The translations under genes were made by a program, and so were the position numbers. From Euglena gracilis (taxonomy: Eukaryota; Euglenida; Euglenophyceae; Euglenales), in contig CP154956.1 in the NCBI GenBank assembly GCA_039621445.1, positions 20,487,295 to 20,551,294 of the forward strand: a stretch of 64,000 bases of DNA. Direction: 5' to 3'. This document shows positions 1-54,300 of the stretch, piece by piece; within the stretch, counting starts at the first letter, position 1; the number at the start of each line of letters is the position of its first letter. The notes under the pieces were generated by a model that was not told where the DNA came from, searched no databases, and saw only the letters and a list, made by a program, of their open reading frames with translations.

Positions 1-464
1 CCGAGGGGGTACTCCACCCGGTGCGCGCCGCACGCCTTTCCGAGAGGTAGGTCGGTCAGTGTGGGCACTCGGGCCCAATTGGCTCAAAATCAGTGCACTT
101 TGGGGGGACACAAAAACATAAATTTTGGTGCCTTCGGCAACAGGTTGGCTACTTTCGGCCATGTCCTGGGCGACCCCACACCACTGGGGAATTTGGAGTC
201 AAAAATCAGTCAGCCAGTCAACCAGTCAACGTTCCCACCCATCAGAAGCCAATTTGTTTCAAAATTTATCTTCGGCAAAACGGCAAAAAAGTGTGAGAAA
301 AATGGCAAAAAAGCCGAAAAGCCGAAGAAAAACACATACGGGTGGGAACAAACCGGGGGGGGGGGGGCGGACACACCTCAAGCAACAGGGGGGGGGGGGG
401 GGGGGGCAAGTCGTCCGAGTACTACAAAGAAGTTGGCGGAGGGGAGGGGGGAGGGGTCCCACAC

Positions 465-3801
<3,337 letters not shown>

Positions 3802-4540
3802 CGCGGGACGGCCCGCGGGGCCCCCGGCCGGACGGAGCTGCGGCGGGGCGGAGAGTGGCGGGTGGACCCGGTCCCGGAGGACGCAACAGAGAGAGGGGGT
3901 TCCCCCCCCCAAAAATCCCTGCTGGCCAAGCGTACTGACTCCAATCCAAGTTTGCTGTGGTGCTCCTGTTGCTGCTGTTGCTTCCGCCGTCGTTGCAGTT
4001 GATGATGATGGTGTTGTATTGTTGCACGGTTGGCCCTACAATTTGCTTCCTGGTGAGCCAATGGATTGGTGTCCCCAAGGGTGGCTCTGAAAAATACGCG
4101 ATTGTGTTGTTGCCTTCATATGACATCATCGCAGGAGATGCAATGGAACACCGCAGAGATGGCCAGCAAACAACAAATGTGTTCATTGTTTCTGTTGAGA
4201 AATGTTTAAAAATGAAATGAATGGTCATTCGAAAAATCATATTTTTGAACTCAGAGTATCAATCGACCTTAGGTACAAGATCCAACACCATGCATTTTTT
4301 TATGTGCATTCTCTCACACAGAGAAATCAGGAAAAAAAACGTTCACCGTCCATCGTTTCCATTTGTCGATTTTTTCAAGAGTCTAGTTGGCGGGGATTGC
4401 TTTTGCATGCAGCGTGATTCTTCAGAAATTACGAAATCGCCTTTGCTTCTTTGTAGTAAAAAAAAAAGATAAAGCCCTACTGCTAAGGACTGAGGAAGGA
4501 AATACCATTGATAATTGCGACCAAGGACTTAGGATAAGGA

Positions 4541-4603
4541 ACTGCTGCTGCAGCAGCAGCAGCTGCTGCTGCTGCTGCAGCAGCAGCTGCTGCTGCTGCT
4601 GCT
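4541..4603. repeat. Alternating CTG/CAG trinucleotide block
   Basis: Blocks of CTG and CAG units alternate so that each block can pair with its neighbour, giving a self-complementary array of about 60 bp between gene F and the Stealth gene. It is not in a recognised exon. Confidence 0.85.
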
Positions 4604-5833
4604 ACCCCCCCCCCAATGTCCAACGACCAGTAACCTCTGTCCACTGACCGGGGGGGGGGGGTTGGTTGTTGGACGGGTTGTGAACAAAAAGGTGTGATCC
4701 GACCAGGGAGATCAAAAAAAAAAAGTCGGCGGGTACCCGGGACCCCCCCAAAAAGGCCAAGATTTTTAGGCAATTTCGACAATTCTTTTTTGTCCAAAAA
4801 GTGCCAGAAATAGCATTCCGGCCAGTTTTTGGCCTTCACATCACGCCAAAAGTTTGGCCAAGGTGTCCTCCGACCGGGGGGGGGTCGTTGGACATAGGGG
4901 GGGGGGAGGGCAAAGGACCTACTTGGACCTACAGCCCCACACCCCACCCGCGTAGTTGGTGGCAACATCCCAACAACAAGGGAGTACAAACCCAGATGGC
5001 GACTTGCCAGAGAGGAAAATGGTAGCCTCAAACGATGGAAAGTGAAGACGCTTTCGACCAAAATTGGACCCGACTAATTTCAATGTCAATTTCCGAAAAT
5101 GACAAATCAGTGGTGTGCGGGTGAAATCGATGTGAAACAAAGGTTGAGAAAATTTGTGTTGCAATCAGGAGAGGCTGGGACCCCTGCCGCTTTTGGGGGG
5201 CTTGCAACCAAATGAAGCCAACGGATCAACTCCCAGCGTTGCCGGAGGGTGGCGGGGGACGTCTCGCCGGGTGCCTCGGCCCCCAGCCACGCAGAGGGCG
5301 GAGGGCGGTGCGGGCGAGGTAACGGTTCAGCAGCCCTGCTGCAGGGGAGGGGGGAGAGGAGTGACTGGCATTTGGGCAACGGCGGCGGAGCACTGGCGGG
5401 AGATGGAAAGGGCTTTCCCCGCGACCGCTGCTCAAAGGTGCCAATGGCAACGCTTCAAGGTGGTTGGTCGGGGGGGGGGGGTTGTTGCAATTTAAGTGTG
5501 AATTGCAAAATTGTAGGTTGTGAATTATGAATTGTAAATAGTGTGAATTGTGCATTGTGCATTGTGAATTGTGAATTGCAAAAGTTGTTGTGAATTGCAA
5601 ATTGTAAATTGTCAATTGTCCACTTCAACTTCGGGGGAAGAGGGAATGGTCAGGCGAACAACATGTCTGCTCAGCGTTGGCCGGAAAGCAAGGCTTGGCG
5701 TCAAGGTGGACGTGGGGAATCGGGGTGGGGGCAAGGCCAGTGTGGCAGGCGGCACACCCGAAAGCCCTCCCACACTGCGGCGGGCTCCGTCACCCTGGGG
5801 GTGGGCCACTCCGGCGGCAGCCGGGCAGCATCG

Positions 5834-18798
<12,965 letters not shown>

Positions 18799-19453
18799 CC
18801 GCCCTGCCGGCGGCCGGGGGAGGGGAGGGGAGGGGCTGGGGGCGGCGGCCCTGTGGGGGAGATGGGCAAGCCGGCGAAACACCCGCCGCACCGACTGTTG
18901 TGCTGTGCACGGTTCAACTGCTGAAAAAGTTTGATGGGTTCTTGTCGGCGGCGGGATTGCCAGAGCCCGCTCCGTGCCACCTGACCCACCTCCGACCTAC
19001 ACACCTGACCTACCCCCCAGTCGATGAAACCAAACAGGTGGCAACCAAATAGCCATGCATCCAGTTGCTGGGCAGGAAATGATTGGGGGCATGGCAGTAT
19101 GATTTTGTCAGGGAAACAGCTCTCTTTATTTGTTGAGTCATTTAGGCGGATGGCAACCACCCGAAAGCACCACCCATGATTTTTTTGTTGGTTTCGCAGA
19201 TGGATTGCAACAAGAGGAAATCATGGAGATGCACCAAAAGGAGGTAAGGAGGATGCATTACTCCATTGCATTGCTCCGCACCATCGTTTACCAATCGCAT
19301 TTTAACAGCGGTGCAAGGCGCGGGGGAAGACGGGGAAGCGCCCGATGCTCAGAAGTGTGGTGTTTGCAACAAGAGGGAGGAAGCCCGAATCGGGGGCCAA
19401 CTCGGCCAGTGGGCTGTGGAAGGGGCGGTGTATCACGGTGGGTGGCGGCGGGG
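18799..19453. other. Spacer between NAF1 end and Stealth start
   Basis: About 650 bp with no open frame that I trust. It should hold the 3' UTR of the NAF1 gene and the spliced-leader acceptor of the Stealth gene (AG at CCCCCACAG or GGCAG shortly upstream of 18798). No promoter motif was recognised. Confidence 0.5.
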
Positions 19454-45582
<26,129 letters not shown>

Positions 45583-48037
45583 GGGCGGGGTGGGGCCCTC
45601 CTGGGGAGAGGGGGGCGGGGGGGAGAGACCCAAAGAGCCCCAAGTGCCCCGGAGGGGCCCTGGTCCGGCCTGGGGGGGTGGCCGGCTGTTTGGCTGGCCG
45701 GCGGGGGGGGGGGGGGGGGGCGATGACCTCCGGCTTTTGCCTGTCATTTTCTCGCTGTAACAAAACTCAGCAACTCGGTCGGGCCCAGTTCAAGCCAGGG
45801 GACCCGTGTGGAGGACAAGGGGGGGGGGGGGGTCAGCCAGCCCAAATTTTCCACTGGACCCCACGCTAAGCGACGCCCTGCTCCCCACATGTACATTGGC
45901 CTCCAATTGCCGCTCTTTTTGAATCATTTGCAGCTCGATGTCCGACCCACCGCGCTCCGGTCCAAGCTGAGGGCGTCCTATCCCACCATGGGCAGGCGAT
46001 TGGCTGGGCTTTAAGGCTCCAGGCTGCCCCTTGGGGCAAGGGTGGCAAAGAATGGCCCCAAGGAAAACGTGTGTGGCTGTACCCCAGTGCCAAACTTTGT
46101 TTTGAAGGAACGGCCAAAACCTGTTGATTTGGAGCCATTCCGTTAATCCCCCTGGGGGGGTGCCGCAAGCCGGTGTCGAACTGGGTGCCAAATAATCAAA
46201 ACTGCAAAAACGCACAAAATACTGCCAATAATGCAACAGAAACCAATATTTTGACCCAAATTGAGTTGGCCAGCCCTTTTCCCGACCCATTTTCACTCAT
46301 TTTCAGTCCATTTTTGCACATTGGAAAACAAAAAATAATCCGACAATCCGGCCGCCATCGGGGGGCTGGAAATAAAAGGCAAAAGCCAAGTAAAAGAGAA
46401 AAGAAGTTGTGGATGGGGTCGAGGGCTGGAAAAAAAGCTGCTGGCTCTGGACCCCACTGTGGGGGTGGGCTGCCCTCCGGCGCAAGCGCAGTCCAGGTGT
46501 AGATACGTTCAGATTTTACAGTATAATTCTTCCAGATTTCCAGAATACAATCAAGGACATCCTGGACAGAAAAAAAAATGTGGATTTTGCGAATAATTTC
46601 AGATACTAAAGAATGCAATAAAAGGAAAAAAGTTTTTCGAAGATTATATATTAAGGTATTGAAGAGGGTCTCTGGCACCGCTTTTTTTCTCAAAAGAAAA
46701 GCTATTATGTAAGTTACGTTTTGCAATCTACAGGAAAGTTTAGGTTTGGCGAGAACTTTTAGTCCGGATATTCCGGAGATTCCGAAATCTCCCCTCTTCC
46801 CCATTTCGGATGAAGGCGCGTTTGTTTGGAATCATACACAAGCATGTTCACTCGGGACCTCAATTCCCACCCCTGCCCACTGGATTATTTATCTTATCCT
46901 TTGTCTCATTTTCAATTCTATCCGAGTTTTTTTTATTAATAGACATCAGGCAGAAGGAACCAAACGTTTTCGTTTGTTGGTTTTTTGTGCTTTCCCCCTT
47001 TGGTTGTTTCTTCTTTCTTTCTTGTACGCTGAGGATGAGGAGGACGACGGCTTCTATGGATTGTCAAAGTTGATCTGGCAGTCGAGTGTGCCATCGACGA
47101 AGAACGGGCAGGGGCTTCGCGGAGATGAAAGATTTGCCTCCATCCGTGAGTCGCCAACCACAGCAGAGAAGCACGGAACAGCGCCAGCAGCCGCTTGTTC
47201 GTTACACCAGACTTCCAATTGTGACTCAGAGCCAATTTCGTTGCACTGTGGCAGCCACGAGCAGGCACCTATTGGTCACTCCCCATTTTGGTGCTCTAAT
47301 CGGCCCTGGCAACCCGGTAGCCCGCAGTCGGCAAATAGTCGGCCATGGGTGTGGTATGCCAAAAAAAAATAGTTGTCTACCTCGACCATTCAATGCACTT
47401 TTTAGCAATTTGCCCACTTTTGGCCATTTTGCTAACTTTTGCTCCGGAGTTTGGCCTCTTGGCCGCTTTTGGGCTGTTGCCTACTTTTGGCTTCTGTAGG
47501 CCATTTTTTGTGCTCCTGGCTCCTAGCTTTGGCCCACTTTTGAGTGCTCCCGGTTGCTTTTTGGCCACGTCTGGCCATTTTTGGCCTTCTTTGTCCACTG
47601 TTCAGGATGCTTTGAATGCTTTTGGCCACTCTTGGCCACCGTTTGCCCACTTGAGGCTGCTTCTGCTGCTTTGAAGCCACTTTGGTCACTTTCGCCCCCT
47701 TGAGGCTATTTCTGCTGATTTTTTTGACTGCTGTTAGGTCACTTTTGGTCACTTCCTTTTGACTTGCTTCATTTTTGAGTCTGCAGAGGTGGACAAAAAA
47801 ACATGGCAAAAGTGAGCAAAAAGTTGCGAAAGGGGGGTGAATGCGGACAAAAGTGGGGAAAAGTTGGGGGGAAATGGGCAACCTGGTCGGCCCTGGTCGG
47901 AACCCCACCTGTGGGGGTCTTGGAGATCATGGCCGCCCCTGGTCGTCCCTGGTCGGCCATAGGTGTGCCTGGCCATGAGCGTTCAGGCGTGCAGACGGAT
48001 GGGTGGGGCCCCCCAACCGTGTGCCCCCTCCGCCCAC
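45583..48037. other. Spacer between methyltransferase end and NAF1 start
   Basis: About 2.4 kb with AT-rich sequence at 46.2-47.1 kb and the TTTTGGCC array at 47.4-47.8 kb. I see no exon here. Expected content is the 3' UTR of the methyltransferase gene and the 5' region of the NAF1 gene. Confidence 0.5.
47395..47780. repeat. CTTTTGGCCA-type array
   Basis: Irregular tandem units TTTTGGCCACTT in the spacer between the methyltransferase end and NAF1 start. Related arrays occur at 58085-58530, 1225-1285 and 2760-2910. Confidence 0.8.
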
Positions 48038-48178
48038 TCACAGGCCGCTCCGGTGCTGCGGGGCCCCTTCCGCCCCCTTCTGGCCGGGGCCTGGGCCAGG
48101 GGCCAGGGGGTCGCCGCCGTCGGCCTCGGCGCCCCGCTTGGCCGGGCGGTCCCCCGCCTGCTCCTGCCTCACCACCTC
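48038..48178 (-). CDS. Methyltransferase exon 12 (C-terminus, stop)
   Basis: EVVRQEQAGDRPAKRGAEAD, then a Gly/Pro-rich tail ending SGL and TGA at 48038-48040. CTG at -8 of the preceding intron; frame kept. Confidence 0.8.
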   Translation of the reverse strand, partial: EVVRQEQAGDRPAKRGAEADGGDPLAPGPGPGQKGAEGAPQHRSGL

Positions 48179-48313
48179 CCCGCCAGGGATGGCTTCCGTC
48201 CCACCCCACCCCAGGAGGGCGGCGCTGCCTCGGGGGGCCCACGTTTGGGATTGGTTTCGGGGCACAAAAAAGGCAAAATTAGAAAATAAATTTGGTGTTC
48301 AAAAGCAGTAAAA

Positions 48314-48344
<31 letters not shown>

Positions 48345-51300
48345 ATATTGAGTAAAAATGAAAAGATAAAAAAAGATATAAAACATTTTGAAAACAAAAA
48401 ACAAAGTTGAATTAAAGACACCCCCTCCCCCTCCTCCCCCCACTCTCCAATCCGCCACCCCCCTCTGGGCCCAGACTGAAACAAAGCCCTGGTCCCAGTA
48501 GAGGGGGGCGTAGTGCTTCCGCAGCAGCGCCTTCGCCTCCAGCCGCTTCGCCTCGTCGTGGCCCCGCGGGTCCTTCCGCCACATCCAGAAGGGGACGTCC
48601 GCCCCAGAGCCTGGGGGGGTTGGGACATTGGGAAGGAATCACTGGGCTGGATTTGACCAACCCCTGGGGGGGGGGGGAAGGGGGTGTCTTGGGGTGCCCT
48701 GGACCTGAGCAGGCAGGCACTATCACCCTCCCGGTAGCCTGCGCTTATCTGGGCTTCCAGCGTCTTCGGCAGCAGAAGTGTCTTGCAGGGGTGTCTTGTT
48801 TTTTTAAGACCGGGGGGGGGGGGGGGGGGAGGGGGTCGGCACCCACCCACCCACCCCCTGGGGCCCCCGGGGAGAGGGAGGGGTCCCGGGGGACCCACCC
48901 ACTTTTGCCCGAAAATGGCCAAAAATGCTAAAAAAAGCACCTTTTTCAAAATTTTCGGCGCCTTTGGCGCCGAAAAAAGATATACCCACCAGCCCCCACC
49001 CCCACCCTCTCGGGGGGGAAGATATACCCACCAGCCCCCACCCCCACCCTCTCGGGGGGGGGGGGGAGGGGGTCCATTTGGCCAAGACACCAGGGGTTTT
49101 TTTTAGTCTTGGACCCCCTCCCCCCGGGGGGGGGGTAGGGTGGGTGGGTCCCTTGGACCCAGGCACTTTTGACCCTATCCCCCCCCCGAGGAGGGGGCCG
49201 GATCTGGTGCCTTGGCGTGCGCAGGTAGCCACCCCCCCCCCCCGGATGTGCGGCCCTGCCTGAAATTTCAGCCTGGGCCAAACAGCACAAAGCGACCCAG
49301 CTGGATCCAGACAATCAGCCCCTCGAGCACGCAAATAAATCGAAACCGATTTGAAAGCAGGAGCTGGACAACCTCCCTTGAGGCGTCCTGGAAACTGCGT
49401 CCAATGGAAAAGTTCATTTCCCACATATTCAATGCAACGCATTCTTCGCTGCTTAAAATGAATGAGTGAAACCAATGAAATCAAACTGCAATGAAGAGTG
49501 CACGCATGGCATCGACTCAACAACGCACCGCTCCACCAGATCACGCCATCCATCACCGCCCCTCTCATCTTGTACTGCAGGTACAGCTGCACAACCTGAA
49601 CCGTGAAATGCTGAAGGATTACAAACACACAGCCAAAAGATGGAAAACAACCTGACATGGATCTCCCCGACAACAAGTTTCCATTCTGAGTTCTAGTTAG
49701 ACGATCTGCCAGCACCACAATACACAAATCTTGGCTCTCCAAAAAGGGCGGATGAGCGCTGTCGGGAGAAGTGCCAAGACAAACCAGAAAAATTTGATGC
49801 GGATTTATTTGTTCAGAAATAACAAATGATAGCACCCAAATGGGTTTTTTAAATTTAAACGTTCATAAGCAGTCCACAATTTTCTTTGGGGGGGGGATTA
49901 AATTCCGCTTAACGGTGCCAGTGCCTTGGAATGGAATGGGGAAATTTGCAGCATTTTGTCAGTCTCAGAGGCTGCATGATCATGTTTGTTGGTAAGATAT
50001 TTCTGAAATAATTGCAAAAATGCCTCTTCTTGCATTCACGTTTCTTTTGAAATTGGCAAGCCCTGCACACGGACGGCCATTATTCCCAGCCCCCCGCGGA
50101 GCCCAGGGGGAAGGTGGCAACATGGAGCCTCAAAAACGCGACACAAAAAAAATCAAACAAAACACAAAATAAAAAAAAAACACAGAAAAAGAAAAAAGTG
50201 CATTTGTCCCCCCACTTGCATCGGGCAACAACATGGAGCCCCAGATCACACCTGGAAAAGAATAGATCTGGAAAAATAATATCCAAAGCCCTTTCAGATG
50301 TGTGTTCTGGAGTTAATTCAGATGTTAAGTATTCCTTGTTTGCTCCTGAACAGGGCGTTGCTTGCTTACCCCCCTCTGGAAACACACACCTGACAGTACC
50401 AGTACCAGCGACCCTGACAGTTTCCTGGGCGGGACCCTGACAGGTTCCCGGGTAGGGCCCTTCAAGGGAAAGTCAATAAAAAATGAAAAAAAAATGACTC
50501 TGAGAGGTTGGCCAGCACCGGGGACCCTGACAATTTCCTGCACTGACAGGTTGGCCGGTAACGGGGACCCTGACAATTTCCTGGGCGGGACCCTGACAGT
50601 TTCTCGGGCATGACAGTTTCCCCAGGGGGGGGGGGGTAGGTCAGAACCTCAAAATCAAAGCTGCAAAAATGTCCAAAACTGCCAATTATGCAAAGATGCG
50701 ATTTCTTTGACCCTAAATTTGTCCTGGCCAGCCCAAATCTGACCTATTTCGCCCATTTTGTTACCGCCCGAAGGGCAGCTGCAAAAATAATGACACTCGT
50801 CGATGGGGGGGGCCAGGGCAGGAAAAAGGCTGCTGGCTGGACCCCCGCCAGGGGGTGGGTCAAATTTTCTTAAACAATGCCCTGCTGCAAGCCCTGCCCT
50901 TTTGGAATTTTTTTGCGAGGCCCACTGAGGAGGTGTCTTGATGGTGAGGCAGGATTATACACCTGGCCCCAAATAGAGCCCGGTTTGGCCGTTTTTGGGA
51001 GCCATTTTGGGGTTAAAAAAATCGAAAATTCCTAAATACCTCCACAGTGGTGGGGAATGAAAGGATATCATCGGGACCTTAAATCAAGTGGCACTGGTCC
51101 ATCCCAAAAGCTACCCCCAACGCCTCCGGCAAATGCCCCATTCCCCCTCTGCCTGCACATACCCCCCCTTGAAGTGACCTTTCTTTAAAAGAATCCAACA
51201 AAAGCTGCTGGCAAATGCCCACTGGGGAAACACAATTGAGCCTTCACCACAAATACGACCAACAGCGACCAGACTTGGGGTCAAAGGCATGTGTTGATCG

Positions 51301-54300
51301 TCCAAAGCTGGATTCCTTAGCGGGGATTCGGCGGACTGAAAAGCCGGCCATTGCAAGGCACCCCAAATGGCAGGTCGGCATCGCACCTCCACATAGTGCA
51401 GGGCGTTGTCCTTGTCCGTCCGATCCAGGATGGTGATGGCGATGCTGCCGCGATCAGGCGTGTGCAGGAACCCAACCTTGACATTGGAGGGGTTTTGGCT
51501 TCAGTGCCAAAGGGGAGGGGAGGGGACATAAAGCATCCTCGGGTATAAGTGCGGTGTGCCGACCAGGAGTTTGCATACAGGAAGGATATTGCACGAGGAA
51601 AGACACATCAAACCTGTAAATGGAAGAAATGCATGCAAATTGGCTGCGTGACGCAGATTTGCGTTTCATAAAGAGCGATGGGAGTCAAACGGCAGCAGAG
51701 TTTTTCAGCCTCAGTACTCCTAAAAGAAGATGAAAATCGGTAAAACAAAAAGTCAAAAAGTCAAAAAGAAACCAGCAAGAAGTTCAAACTGCCATTTTGG
51801 TATCCCGCAGAGAAGGGAGTGCCCCTGAGAGCCCCTCGCCCCATGGGCCATGGCCTTCCGCCGCCAACCACCTCGCACACATCTCTGGCTGTGGTCCGCC
51901 AGGTGGTCCCACATCACCCGCAGGGTGGCGAAGAAGTACTTTGCTGCCATGTGACTGCCGGCCTGGCTGAATGCCGGGAATTGGGGGGGGAGGGGGGAGG
52001 GCTTTCGGGCCCAACACCGCGGGAAATGAAATTGGAAAGCCATCGGAAAGTGGAGCCTTCAGAGTATCCCACAGTACTGTGTGGGGCACCCCACACTCCC
52101 ACCCCCCCAACACTCAAACCCGGAACAACGTCCCTTTTGTGCAGGAATGAAACTACAAAATGATCCACACGTGGCCAAGGGTTGGGGGCCATTTCTTGAC
52201 TTACTCGGCCTTCAGCCTCAACCGGGGGGGGGGGGGGGCACAGAACCAAAATAGCAACGTCCCGTTCCTGTGCAACACAAAGCATGAAATTAGCGGCGAT
52301 TGGAAAAAGACTGAATGTGTGGGAAGTGCCCACAGAGAATTTTTGAAAGACTAAAGGTATATGAGTGCAAAACCTACATTCAATCAACCCAACCCCACTC
52401 TCCCACACTACTCCCCCACTGTCACCCCACACATCTCCCACACTTTCCCTCATTTCCAATTTCCCTTTCCAATCTCCCATTTCCAATCTCCCACACATTC
52501 CCTCATTTCCAATTTCCCTCTGGGAACAGGCATCTCCATTTCAAGGATGCATGATTTTCATGGTAAAGTACCTTTGTCACAAGTCGATTTTATGTAATTG
52601 TGGGTCCAGGTGGAATAATTTTAAAAACATGAATTACTTTTGGGGACTCACTGGTCAGAAAAAAAAACAAAAATTGTCCCTGAAAATTTAAAATGGATGT
52701 CAATATTGATTTCCTTGCAATTTTCCGTAGTTTGGTGCATTTTTCTGAATTGTTTTCTGCGATTTCCTGCACACATGGCATTAAATGGAGCTCCCTCAGT
52801 CAAACCGTGCAGGGGGTTAGTGTGGTGGGGGGGGGGTGAGTGGGCTACAGTGGGAGGGGGGGGGCATCAGTATAAATATGGGACGACAGTGGGCAGAAAT
52901 TGTAGGCTGACCACAGAAAATTGAGGGAAAATGCAGCAACCACAGAAAATTGCAGGAAAAAAATTGCCAGTATCAATTCTCCCCCCTGCCAACACTTGTC
53001 CTGCCTCTCAATAGATTACGAAACTTGACACTGGGACCTCAGCACACATGTGCGTCATCCATTGGGCGTAGTTGGCGTAGTTGCTGGCCTGACAAAGCGG
53101 AGAAGGGTGAGATGGGGATTCCGATGGCTCCCTGCGTGTGGCGCCGACAGGTTTGGGCCGGGGCGGGGACCTGATTCAGGGGGTTGGAGTACGTTTCAGT
53201 CCGGAACGGGGCGGGCGACATCAGGATGAGGTCGTACAGCACCCCTGGGGGTGGAAGCAATGAGCAATGGGGGAGGCAGGGGAAGGTCTACCCCTGTTGG
53301 GGGGGCTCACCCAGCCACTCCCCCCCCAGCCAGGAGCTTGCAGCCGCGCGGCTGAATCCCCTCCCCCAGGGGGTCCCTGAGATTCAGTCAGGGAAGCTCG
53401 GCCCACCTGGGCTGGGCGTAAATTTTCTTTTTGGATAAAAAAGGTTGGAAATGGTGACAGGGTGGTTTGGTGCTTTTTCAAAATTGCAGCGGGCTGGACT
53501 CCTCCACCCCCGAAGGGGCAGAAGAGGAGGTCCAGCACCTCCTCTCCCAGCTGGCACATTTTTCACCCGATTGACTGGCCCCCCTCCCCCGGGTCCAAAA
53601 AAAAAAGCTCCTGGTGTGCGCACTTGGTGCATATGCGTCTGCTGCTGGCATGTGTGTGTTGTTGGGATTGCGCCAAGGCAGGTTGTGGTTGAAGGTTGCC
53701 GCGATGGGTATGCCCAACGGCTGAAGAGAATCCTGCCACACCCATACGAGAGTGCCTGCACCCCACGAGGGAACCGCGCAGGGTGAACTGTGAGCGGCGG
53801 GAGGGCACACCATCCGGGAGGGCGACGCTCTCGGAGGGGGAGATGATCATCGGGAAGCGGTGGCGCTGGTCTGCTGGTACGAAGGCCTCCAGGATCCGTT
53901 GGTATCCAAGGCGCTGGACGTGAGGAACACTACACCCCCCCCCCCCCCCCCCGCCCGAGGAAAAACGCAGCCCTCAAAAGACAGGGAGGAAGGGCATCCC
54001 TTCCTTGGAAGGGGGGCATTGGGCGTGCAACAGTGAGAGTGCATAAGGCGTGAACACTAATCATGTGGTAGGGATGCGGCAATATGACCATGAGCGTCAC
54101 GTCCCGCGGTGGGCAGCAGGTCGGGGTTGGCATCCACCGCGGCTGGGATACCGTTCGGAGGTGTTCGGCTAACGTTGATCCAGCGGATGGGTGGTGGAGG
54201 ATTTGGGATGCAGGCTGGCTCCAATGCCCCCCCCCCCGGCCGGCTTTGTTTCAAAACATCCAGCCTGCTGGCCAGGGGAGCCATCTCGGAGGGTGAGCTG

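Noticed and set aside
5225-5350. Possible exon between gene F and the Stealth gene (LLNRYLARTALRPLRGW or TLRQRWELIRWLHLV)
   Set aside because: Two minus-strand frames are open with similar bias and an acceptor-like CCCCTGCAG, but no donor, start or neighbour could be assigned.
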